Assembly (NCBI GenBank): GCA_029959285.1 | Contig: JASCOE010000001.1 | Location: 849,724 to 913,723, forward strand | Length of the DNA stretch: 64,000 nt | Origin: Flavobacteriaceae bacterium PS02337 | GTDB lineage: Bacteria > Bacteroidota > Bacteroidia > Flavobacteriales > Flavobacteriaceae | Direction of reading: 5' to 3' | Shown here: positions 7,883 to 14,147 of the stretch, in pieces | How the letters are laid out: each line of letters begins with the position of its first letter | Numbering within the stretch: the first letter of the stretch is position 1 | Notes under the pieces: generated by a model | The model's input: only the letters and a program-made list of their open reading frames with translations | What the model was told of the DNA's origin: nothing | Database searches by the model: none | Position numbers and translations under genes: made by a program

Positions 7883-8026
7883 TTAACCGTTTCCTCCACC
7901 GCCATTTTTGATCGGATTGTTTTGTTCTTCTTCTCCCGTTTCTCCACCGCCTCCGCGAACTACTTTTTGCGCTTCTTTATTTAATTTTTCTATTTCGAAA
8001 TCTGTTATTTTCAATGAATTTTTCAT
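7883..8026 (-). CDS. Double-glycine leader peptide precursor, array copy 2
   Basis: 47 residues. The leader is nearly identical to copies 3-5 (KITDFEIEKLNKEAQKVVRG, then G). The core is the most divergent of the set: GGETGEEEQ replaces the DGDPP segment, followed by the invariant tail NNPIKNGGGGNG. The leader and the last 12 residues are thus conserved while the middle varies, as expected for related secreted peptides with different specificities. The contiguous GGGG makes the exact cleavage point ambiguous. The core is acidic and contains one Thr. Confidence 0.75.
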   Translation of the reverse strand: MKNSLKITDFEIEKLNKEAQKVVRGGGGETGEEEQNNPIKNGGGGNG

Positions 8027-8084
8027 GACTTTATATTTTTATGGATTGCTTTAAATTGAATTTTTTCTAGTTTTAGAATGAGAA

Positions 8085-8222
8085 TTAGCCATTTCCTCCG
8101 CCGCCATTTTTGATCGGATTGTTAATTACAGGCGGATCACCGTCACCACCGCGAACCGTTTTTTGCGCTTCTTTATTTAATTTTTCTATTTCGAAATCTG
8201 TTATTTTCAATGAATTTTTCAT
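8085..8222 (-). CDS. Double-glycine leader peptide precursor, array copy 3
   Basis: 45 residues: leader MKNSLKITDFEIEKLNKEAQ then KTVRGG, core DGDPPVINNPIKNGGGGNG (19 residues). The encoded peptide is identical to copy 5 and differs from copy 4 by one leader residue (Ile12/Leu12). The repeated unit includes about 57 bp of conserved spacer, so recent tandem duplication or gene conversion is likely. It is probably cotranscribed with the other copies from upstream of 8817. Confidence 0.78.
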   Translation of the reverse strand: MKNSLKITDFEIEKLNKEAQKTVRGGDGDPPVINNPIKNGGGGNG

Positions 8223-8283
8223 GGCTTTATATTTTTATGGATTGCTTTAAATTGAATTTTTTTTTTGAATTTTAGAATGAGAA

Positions 8284-8421
8284 TTAACCGTTTCCTCCGC
8301 CGCCATTTTTGATCGGATTGTTAATTACAGGCGGATCTCCGTCACCACCGCGAACAGTTTTTTGCGCTTCTTTATTTAATTTTTCTAATTCAAAATCTGT
8401 TATTTTCAATGAGTTTTTCAT
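8284..8421 (-). CDS. Double-glycine leader peptide precursor, array copy 4
   Basis: 45 residues. Same core as copies 3, 5 and 6 (DGDPPVINNPIKNGGGGNG). The leader has Leu at position 12 (FELEKLNKEAQKTVRGG). The nucleotide changes include the silent or near-silent TTCTAATTC/TTCTATTTC difference on the plus strand. Together with copies 3, 5 and 6 it shows that the core protein sequence is held constant. The function of the core is unknown. Confidence 0.78.
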   Translation of the reverse strand: MKNSLKITDFELEKLNKEAQKTVRGGDGDPPVINNPIKNGGGGNG

Positions 8422-8480
8422 GACTTTATATTTTTATGGATTGTTTTAAATTGAATTTTTTTTGAATTTTAGAATGAGAA

Positions 8481-8618
8481 TTAGCCGTTTCCTCCGCCGC
8501 CATTTTTAATCGGATTGTTAATTACTGGCGGATCTCCGTCACCACCGCGAACCGTTTTTTGCGCTTCTTTATTTAATTTTTCTATTTCGAAATCTGTTAT
8601 TTTCAATGAGTTTTTCAT
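8481..8618 (-). CDS. Double-glycine leader peptide precursor, array copy 5
   Basis: 45 residues, protein identical to copy 3. The leader motif EAQKTVRGG lines up with NEQKTMRGG and NEQKTINGG of the cysteine-containing precursors at 11443 and 10996, suggesting the same leader peptidase and exporter. The core is Gly/Asn/Pro-rich with a single Lys and is predicted to be flexible. Confidence 0.78.
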   Translation of the reverse strand: MKNSLKITDFEIEKLNKEAQKTVRGGDGDPPVINNPIKNGGGGNG

Positions 8619-8676
8619 GACTTTATATTTTTATGGATTGCTTTAAATTGAATTTTTTCTAGTTTTAGGATGTGAA

Positions 8677-8817
8677 TTAGCCGTTTCCACCGCCGCCATT
8701 TTTGATCGGATTGTTAATTACAGGCGGATCTCCGTCACCACCGCGAACTGCTTTTTGAGCTTCTTTATTTAATTTTTCTAGTTCGAAATCTCCTAATGTG
8801 AATGTTTTATTTTTCAT
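8677..8817 (-). CDS. Double-glycine leader peptide precursor, array copy 6 (promoter-proximal)
   Basis: 46 residues. It has a divergent leader start (MKNKTFTLGDFELEKLNKEA, then QKAVRGG) but the standard core DGDPPVINNPIKNGGGGNG. It is the first gene of the array as transcribed and the most diverged in the leader, so it may be the founding copy. The promoter for the whole array should lie upstream of 8817, but I find no convincing TAnnTTTG there. Confidence 0.77.
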   Translation of the reverse strand: MKNKTFTLGDFELEKLNKEAQKAVRGGDGDPPVINNPIKNGGGGNG

Positions 8818-9282
8818 TTTCTTTTCTTTTAAAATTATTTTTTAATACTATTAATCTTTCATAAATATTTTTGAGCAGTGTTAACAAATGCGACAAAATC
8901 GACGCTTTTAAACTTGGTTACACTAAAATTTTTTGGGTTTATTTGATTAAAAAAAGCAGTAAAATTGAACTTTCATTTATAAGTTAAATCTCACGATTAG
9001 ATGTTTGATTTTGCTTTTTTTGAGAGGTAATTTTGTTTCAAATTAAGGGCCTTTTTTTATTACTTTTCGAGTTTTTATGTACTCTTTTTGACCACTTTTT
9101 TTCTTTAAAATAATAGAGTTTTTATCCCTTGTTTTTCATGTTTTTTGATATTTGAATTATTACTTATCCAAAACTAGATAAAAACATAAACCGTTAATCG
9201 AAAATCGCCTTTCTGAGCTTTTTAAAGAAAAAAATAACACATAAGTTATTGTTTTTCAATTATTTGTAACATGTAGTATACT

Positions 9283-9328
9283 TGGTATAATTTATAAATT
9301 GTATGTGGTATAATTAATAAAATGTATG
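9283..9328 (+). promoter_or_regulatory. Tandem 23-bp direct repeat, candidate activator operator
   Basis: TGGTATAATTTATAAATTGTATG (9283-9305; 23 bp, first 20 TGGTATAATTTATAAATTGT) is followed head-to-tail by a copy at 9306-9328 with only two differences. The 23-bp period puts both copies on nearly the same helix face. They end about 10 bp upstream of where the -33 element should be, the usual position for an AraC- or LytTR-type activator. The binding protein is inferred. Confidence 0.6.
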
Positions 9329-9359
9329 CATGTATGCGATTTTTATCAATAAAAACTCC

Positions 9360-9367
9360 AATCTTTG
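9360..9367 (+). promoter_or_regulatory. -7 element of the VKOR cluster
   Basis: AATCTTTG differs from TAnnTTTG only at the first base, and there is no TTG at the expected -33 position. A weak promoter next to direct repeats is consistent with activator dependence. Confidence 0.45.
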
Positions 9368-9401
9368 CATTGTAATCATGAATTAAAAACGATTCAAAAC
9401 G

Positions 9402-10958
9402 ATGTTAAAACTGGTCCAAAAATTTCTACAAATTAACAAATACTCAGACATCAAAAATGAGTTCAAGGATCTGTTTTTGTCTCATCCAAATTATCCGAGT
9501 TTATTTGCGATTACAGATTCGTTCGATTTGCTTTCTGTAGAGAATGCGGCAGTGAGAGTTTCGAAAGAACAAATTGTAGATTTGCCATCAAATTTTTTGG
9601 CCTATTTTAAAGATGAATTAATATTAGTTGAAAAAATAAAAAATGGTGTTCGCATCACGACAACAAAAAAAGGAAGTCAAAAATTATCTTATGATAAATT
9701 TCTTTTAGACTGGAATGGAGTAATTGTTGCGATCGAACCAAATAATGTAGTTGCCAGAGAAAATTTAAAAGTAGAGTACAATTGGTTAAAATATTTTCTT
9801 CCTCTTGTTCTTTTAGTTGGATTATCTTTTTTCTATAACAGCTTCGATTTATTTAGTAGTGCATTTTTAGCTACTTCAATAATTGGTTTAGTGGTGAGCA
9901 TATTTATTGTTCAACAAAAATGGGGTGTTAAAAACACAGTAATTTCAAAATTTTGTAATTTAAGTTCTAACTCTTCTTGTCATTCAGTAATAAGTTTCAA
10001 CGACGATATTGCAAATAAGTGGTTAAGTTTTTCAGATTTGCCATTACTTTTCTTTAGTTCAAGCATTATTGCCATTTTAATACAGCCATTAAGTTCAGCA
10101 GTTTTTGTTGGTTTTTTAAGTCTGTTGGCAATTCCGATAGTAGTTTGTTCTATTTGGATTCAAAAATTTGAAATTCAAAAGTGGTGTGTAATGTGTTTAG
10201 CAGTTTCATTTATAATTCTAGCGCAAAGTATCGCTTGGTTTTCATCAGACCTTTTTACATTGAATTTTACAATAAATGCAATTTTTCCTTATGTATTTTC
10301 TTTATTGCTTTTAATTCCAATTTGGGCAGCAGTAAAAGTGATGATTAAGAATATGTTAGATAATGAAAATTCGCTTAAAGAGCTTAAGAAATTTAAAAGA
10401 AACTATTCTCTATTAAACTTCTTATCTAAAAAAGTAAAATATACAAAAGGATTTGAAGATTTAAGAGGTTTAAATTTTGGAAATAAAAACGCAGGAGTTA
10501 AACTTTCAATTATAATTAGTCCAAGTTGCGGACATTGTTATAAAACTTTTCAAGAAGCTTTTGATTTAGTATTGAAGTTTCCAGACAAAATATATTTAAA
10601 CGTTCTTTTTAATATTAATCCAGAAAACAACGACAATCCTTATAAAACAGTTGTAGAAAGATTGTTAACAATCAATAGAACAACTCCAGGGAAAACAGTT
10701 GAAGCGATTTCAGATTGGTACATTAAAAGAATGGTACATAAAAAATGGCTTAAAAAATGGCATGTTGATTCAGTAAGCATGATGATCAGCCAAGAAATTC
10801 AGAAACAATATGATTGGTGTTCGATGAACAATTTTAATTATACACCAGTTAAAATCGTAAACGAAAGATTGTTTCCAAACGAATATGAACTGAACGAATT
10901 GAAATATTTCTTAAATGATTTTGTAGAGGATGTTCAGGTTTTAGAGAGAATAGCATAA
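9402..10958 (+). CDS. C39-like domain / VKOR / thioredoxin fusion protein (disulfide formation)
   Basis: 518 residues. Residues 1-115 resemble a C39 peptidase domain (HPNYPSLFAITDSFDLLSVE) but carry no cysteine, so it cannot cleave and may dock leader peptides. Several membrane helices follow (about 127-310) with the VKOR signature: loop cysteines C185 and C193 and the quinone-site WCVMC (C262, C265). The C-terminal thioredoxin-fold domain has CGHC (C376-C379) and a cis-Pro region NYTPVKIV. Known VKOR-Trx fusions pass electrons from substrate thiols through Trx and VKOR to quinone, making disulfides in the periplasm. The cysteine-containing precursors directly downstream are the obvious substrates. 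It is first in the cluster. Confidence 0.85.
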   Translation: MLKLVQKFLQINKYSDIKNEFKDLFLSHPNYPSLFAITDSFDLLSVENAAVRVSKEQIVDLPSNFLAYFKDELILVEKIKNGVRITTTKKGSQKLSYDKFLLDWNGVIVAIEPNNVVARENLKVEYNWLKYFLPLVLLVGLSFFYNSFDLFSSAFLATSIIGLVVSIFIVQQKWGVKNTVISKFCNLSSNSSCHSVISFNDDIANKWLSFSDLPLLFFSSSIIAILIQPLSSAVFVGFLSLLAIPIVVCSIWIQKFEIQKWCVMCLAVSFIILAQSIAWFSSDLFTLNFTINAIFPYVFSLLLLIPIWAAVKVMIKNMLDNENSLKELKKFKRNYSLLNFLSKKVKYTKGFEDLRGLNFGNKNAGVKLSIIISPSCGHCYKTFQEAFDLVLKFPDKIYLNVLFNINPENNDNPYKTVVERLLTINRTTPGKTVEAISDWYIKRMVHKKWLKKWHVDSVSMMISQEIQKQYDWCSMNNFNYTPVKIVNERLFPNEYELNELKYFLNDFVEDVQVLERIA

Positions 10959-10995
10959 AAAGAATAAAAGATAATAACCCCAAAAACCTGCAGTT

Positions 10996-11175
10996 ATGTT
11001 AAAGAATATTTTGAAGTTGAAAGGTGCAGTAGAATTAACTGCTAACGAGCAAAAAACAATAAACGGAGGAAATGCTCCGATTTGTGATGACGGATTTAAA
11101 GCTAAAAGATGCACAGAATTTGGAACAGTGCCAGCATACTGGAGCTGTGTGCCAAATTATGTTGGAAGCTGTTAA
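10996..11175 (+). CDS. Double-glycine bacteriocin-like precursor with four core cysteines
   Basis: 59 residues. The leader MLKNILKLKGAVELTANEQK continues TINGG, then a 34-residue core starts NAPICDDGFKAKRC with Cys at 30, 39, 51 and 59, enough for two disulfides. There is a Tyr-Trp pair in the centre. It lies 37 bp after the VKOR-Trx gene and upstream of the C39 exporter, the classical layout of a class II bacteriocin-type secreted peptide. Killing activity, signalling or another role cannot be told from sequence. Confidence 0.8.
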   Translation: MLKNILKLKGAVELTANEQKTINGGNAPICDDGFKAKRCTEFGTVPAYWSCVPNYVGSC

Positions 11176-11245
11176 CAATAAGATTTTTTAAGCTCCAAGT
11201 TTTAAAATTTGAAGTTGAACCATGAAAAACGTAAAATAATCAATT

Positions 11246-11377
11246 ATGTTAGAAAAAATTTTAAAAAGCAAAGAGACTAAAAAACTGTCTAAAAAAGAGC
11301 AGAAAAACATTTTAGGAGACGAAGCATCAGAACCAAATTGTTACAATGCTACAGCAGATAAATATTATGCTTGCTAA
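11246..11377 (+). CDS. Short bacteriocin-like precursor with LGD in place of the double glycine
   Basis: 43 residues: MLEKILKSKETKKLSKKEQK, then NILGD, then an 18-residue core EASEPNCYNATADKYYAC with two cysteines. The leader clearly belongs to the same family (MLxKIL start, EQK motif), but the second Gly of the cleavage site is Asp. It may be processed poorly, at another site, or be decaying; the core could still form one disulfide. It lies 70 bp after the four-cysteine precursor. Confidence 0.65.
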   Translation: MLEKILKSKETKKLSKKEQKNILGDEASEPNCYNATADKYYAC

Positions 11378-11390
11378 TTTGAATATTTAA

Positions 11391-11421
11391 ATAGTAACAG
11401 AGCCAAAAACTCTGTTACTAT
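11391..11421 (+). terminator. Hairpin between precursor genes (attenuator-like)
   Basis: ATAGTAACAGAG and CTCTGTTACTAT form a perfect 12-bp stem with a 7-nt CCAAAAA loop. It is followed by ATTAAAAAAATGG and so lacks a T-run on the plus strand. It may be an mRNA-stabilising or partial-termination hairpin that sets the ratio of upstream to downstream peptide. Confidence 0.6.
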
Positions 11422-11442
11422 ATTAAAAAAATGGTATTAGTT

Positions 11443-11634
11443 ATGTTGAAGAAAATTTTAAATCTTAACGGAGCTCAAAGCATACATAAAAATGAGCAGA
11501 AAACTATGAGAGGAGGAATTCCCGAATGCTGGGTTTATGCATTGCAAGCGGGTTGCATTTTAATACCACCAGGCGAAACTTGTCCGATAAATACATCAGC
11601 GGGTATTTGTGATACAAGTCGTCTTTGTTGTTGA
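11443..11634 (+). CDS. Double-glycine bacteriocin-like precursor with six regularly spaced cysteines
   Basis: 63 residues from the ATG at 11443. This start matches the sister precursors (MLKKIL) better than an ATG four codons earlier. The leader ends NEQKTMRGG. The 38-residue core IPECWVYALQAGCILIPPGE continues to a terminal RLCC, with Cys at 29, 38, 47, 56, 62 and 63, the first four exactly nine residues apart. Three disulfides are possible, and the VKOR-Trx protein upstream would be the oxidase. It is followed by a non-coding, hairpin-rich stretch and then the exporter gene. Confidence 0.8.
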   Translation: MLKKILNLNGAQSIHKNEQKTMRGGIPECWVYALQAGCILIPPGETCPINTSAGICDTSRLCC

Positions 11635-11865
11635 TTTTTTAACTTTTTTAAGAGTAATACGATATAGCCTTATTTAGAATTTAGTCATGTTTTTTTTGAA
11701 TGTATAGGCGCTCGATCGTGGAACATTGAGCATTTTCTTAGTATTGATGATTGGTACTAAGATTCTTAGGAGTTGGTCGCTGGGTTTGATTTTATTTGGT
11801 TAGGGTAAAACCGCGACCATGTCCTAAAGAAATTGTGTTGCTGCTAATTTGTTTATAAATAGCCT
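11635..11865 (+). ncRNA. Hairpin-rich non-coding stretch between precursors and exporter
   Basis: No plausible gene is present. Two consecutive hairpins occur: CTTAGTA (11737-11743) with TACTAAG (11755-11761), and TAGGAGTTGGTCGC (11767-11780) with GCGACCATGTCCTA (11813-11826), where 7 bp plus 4 bp pair around an internal loop. A strong terminator follows at 11866. This could be a small RNA or a regulated leader that uncouples precursor from exporter expression. A named RNA family is not recognised. Confidence 0.45.
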
Positions 11866-11898
11866 AACAGAGAAGATTTATGTCTTCTCTGTTTTTTT
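11866..11898 (+). terminator. Intrinsic terminator upstream of the exporter gene
   Basis: AACAGAGAAGA and TCTTCTCTGTT form an 11-bp stem with a TTTATG loop, followed by seven T. It should stop most transcription from the precursor genes, so the exporter needs read-through or its own promoter in the 54 bp that follow. I see no clear -7 element in that gap. Confidence 0.88.
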
Positions 11899-11952
11899 AT
11901 GGATTAACAAGAATTTTTTTTCTTAAATTGCTCTTGAATAAATCAAAATAAA

Positions 11953-14145
11953 TTGAAAAAATTCGCGCATTACAGACAAGCCGATCATAAAGATTGTGGA
12001 CCTACATGTTTAAAAATTATTGCTAAATATTACGGTAAAACGATCAATATTCAGGAGTTGAGAGATTTTAGCGAAACAACTCGTGAAGGAAGCAATTTGC
12101 TTTTTCTGAGTGATGCCGCAGAAAAAATCGGTTTCAGAACTTTAGGAGTAAAACTATCAGTATCCAGAATTGAAGAAGCGCCTCTTCCGTGTATTCTTCA
12201 CTGGAATAAAGACCATTATGTGGTACTTTATAAAATAAAAAAAGGAAAATATTACATCTCCGATCCTGCTTTTGGACTTCTAGAATATAATAAACAAGAA
12301 TTTGTAAAATTTTGGATTGGCAATAATGCTGACGACGAAACAAAAGAAGGAATCGCTCTTTTGATTGAAGCAACGCCAAAATTCTTTCAATCAGATTTTG
12401 ATAAAGAAGAAAATTCAGGTTTAGGATTTAGATTTCTTTCGCAGTATTTATTTCAATATAAATCATTTCTGGTTCAGCTCGCAATTGGACTTTTTGCCAG
12501 CAGTTTGCTAAACTTGATTTTTCCGTTTTTAACCCAAAGTATTGTTGACGTCGGGATTCAGAGTCAGAATATACATTTTATCTATTTAATTCTTTTTGCA
12601 ATGCTTTTTATTTTTGCAGGAAGAACGGGTTTAGAATTAATTCGAAGCTGGATTTTACTTCATTTATCAACCAGAATTAATATTTCTCTAATTTCAGATT
12701 TCTTTATAAAATTAATGAATCTGCCCATTTCCTTTTTCGATGTTAGAATGACAGGAGATATTATGCAACGAATTAATGACCATCGGCGTATCGAAAAAAT
12801 CCTGACAACATCATCTCTAAATGTCCTTTTTTCTGTAATTAATATGTTTGTAATGGGCGCGGTTTTGGCTTATTTCAATCTGCAGATATTCTTCGTGTTT
12901 TTTGTTGGAAGTTTATTTTATTTTGGATGGATAACATTGTTTTTGAAAAGAAGGGAAGTTCTTGACTACAAGCGTTTTGCTGAGGTTTCTAACGAACAAA
13001 ACAAAGTTATGGAACTCATAAATGGAATGCAGGAAATAAAGCTTCACAACGCAGAAAAACAAAAACGCTGGGGCTGGGAATATGTTCAGGCAAGACTTTT
13101 TAGAGTTTCCATAAAAGGCTTGATTCTAGAGCAATCGCAAACAATTGGTTCTTCGGTTATTAATGAATTAAAAAACATTTTTATCATTTTGCTTTCGGCT
13201 AAATTGGTAATCGAAGGTTCAATAACGCTGGGAATGATGTTGGCGATAAGTGCCATTGTGGGAAGTTTAAACGGACCAATTACGCAGTTAATAGAATTTG
13301 TGAGAGAATTGCAAGATGCCAGAATTTCACTTGCCAGATTATCTGAAATTCATGAAAAAGAAGATGAATTGCAGCAAGAAAGTCATCAGACAAATGAGAT
13401 TCCGCATGATGTTGATATTGAAGTTAAAAATTTATCTTATCGTTATTTAGGATCAGATGTTCCAGTTTTAGACAATCTGAGTTTGGTAATTCCTGCTAAT
13501 AAAGTAACCGCAATTGTTGGCGTCAGCGGAAGCGGAAAAACAACTCTGATGAAACTGCTTTTAAAGTTTTATGAACCTGAAAAAGGAGAAGTTCTAATTG
13601 GTAATTCGCAACTCAAAAATATTTCGCAGAAAGCGTGGAGATCAAATATCGGAGCAGTAATGCAAGAAGGATTTATTTTTAGCGATACAATTGCAAATAA
13701 TATCGCTTTTGGAGCAGATAGAATTGACAAAGAAAGACTGGTTTATGCGGCAGATGTGGCGAATATAAAAGAATATATTGGCGGTTTGCCTCTAGGATAT
13801 AATACAAAAATCGGCGCAGAAGGTTTGGGAATGAGCACGGGACAAAAACAGCGTTTGCTTATTGCAAGAGCAGTTTATAAAAACCCAGAAATCTTGTTTT
13901 TTGATGAAGCAACTTCTGCTTTAGATGCCAATAACGAGAAAGAAATAATGAGAAAATTAGATATCTTTTTTAAAGACAAAACCGTCGTTGTCATCGCGCA
14001 TAGATTGAGTACAGTTATGAATGCCGATCAGATTGTAGTTTTAGATAAAGGAAAAATTATCGAAATTGGAAGCCATTCTGCATTAGTTGAACAAAAAGGA
14101 AATTATTTTGAATTGGTTAGAAATCAATTGCAATTAGGAAATTAA
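11953..14145 (+). CDS. Peptidase-containing ABC exporter (C39 peptidase, membrane and ATPase domains)
   Basis: 730 residues, the standard length for a bacteriocin-processing ABC transporter. The N-terminal C39 peptidase has Gln9, nucleophile Cys15 (DHKDCGPTCL), His88 (DHYVVLY) and Asp104 (SDPAFG), all present, so it should cut leaders after the double glycine. Membrane helices span about 165-440. The ATPase has Walker A GVSGSGKTT (523-531), signature MSTGQKQR (627-634, variant of LSGGQ), Walker B ILFFDEA and an H-loop His near 683. The start is TTG: in-frame TGA lies six codons upstream with no ATG between. The HlyD gene begins 2 bp after its stop. Confidence 0.92.
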   Translation: MKKFAHYRQADHKDCGPTCLKIIAKYYGKTINIQELRDFSETTREGSNLLFLSDAAEKIGFRTLGVKLSVSRIEEAPLPCILHWNKDHYVVLYKIKKGKYYISDPAFGLLEYNKQEFVKFWIGNNADDETKEGIALLIEATPKFFQSDFDKEENSGLGFRFLSQYLFQYKSFLVQLAIGLFASSLLNLIFPFLTQSIVDVGIQSQNIHFIYLILFAMLFIFAGRTGLELIRSWILLHLSTRINISLISDFFIKLMNLPISFFDVRMTGDIMQRINDHRRIEKILTTSSLNVLFSVINMFVMGAVLAYFNLQIFFVFFVGSLFYFGWITLFLKRREVLDYKRFAEVSNEQNKVMELINGMQEIKLHNAEKQKRWGWEYVQARLFRVSIKGLILEQSQTIGSSVINELKNIFIILLSAKLVIEGSITLGMMLAISAIVGSLNGPITQLIEFVRELQDARISLARLSEIHEKEDELQQESHQTNEIPHDVDIEVKNLSYRYLGSDVPVLDNLSLVIPANKVTAIVGVSGSGKTTLMKLLLKFYEPEKGEVLIGNSQLKNISQKAWRSNIGAVMQEGFIFSDTIANNIAFGADRIDKERLVYAADVANIKEYIGGLPLGYNTKIGAEGLGMSTGQKQRLLIARAVYKNPEILFFDEATSALDANNEKEIMRKLDIFFKDKTVVVIAHRLSTVMNADQIVVLDKGKIIEIGSHSALVEQKGNYFELVRNQLQLGN

Positions 14146-14147
14146 TC

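Larger units (their letters stand above)
7685..8817 (-). repeat. Tandem array of six ~198-bp units encoding peptide precursors
   Basis: The six start codons (8817, 8618, 8421, 8222, 8026, 7828) are spaced 199, 197, 199, 196 and 198 bp. Each unit holds one precursor gene and a conserved spacer of about 55-63 bp containing TATTTTTATGGATTG. The regularity reflects gene duplication; it is not a satellite or a CRISPR. Confidence 0.9.
8818..9401. other. 584-bp divergent intergenic region of the peptide locus
   Basis: No open reading frame worth calling lies here. The region separates the minus-strand array from the plus-strand VKOR cluster and must hold both promoters. It contains AT-rich DNA and the 23-bp direct repeats at 9283-9328. 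A TAGTTTTG on the minus strand at 9169-9176 could be an array -7 element, but it would give a leader of about 350 nt. Confidence 0.6.

Noticed and set aside
7685-8817. Regular ~198-bp repeat period resembling a CRISPR or satellite array
   Set aside because: Every unit contains an intact, similar reading frame with conserved protein sequence; the repeats are genes and there are no unique spacers or cas genes.
7685-8817. Array peptides as class I lanthipeptide precursors
   Set aside because: Their cores contain no Cys and almost no Ser/Thr, and no LanB/LanC/LanM-like or radical SAM gene is in the window.
11635-11865. A fourth peptide precursor between 11634 and the exporter
   Set aside because: Frames from the available ATGs stop after few codons and none shows the MLK...EQK...GG leader; hairpins explain the segment better.
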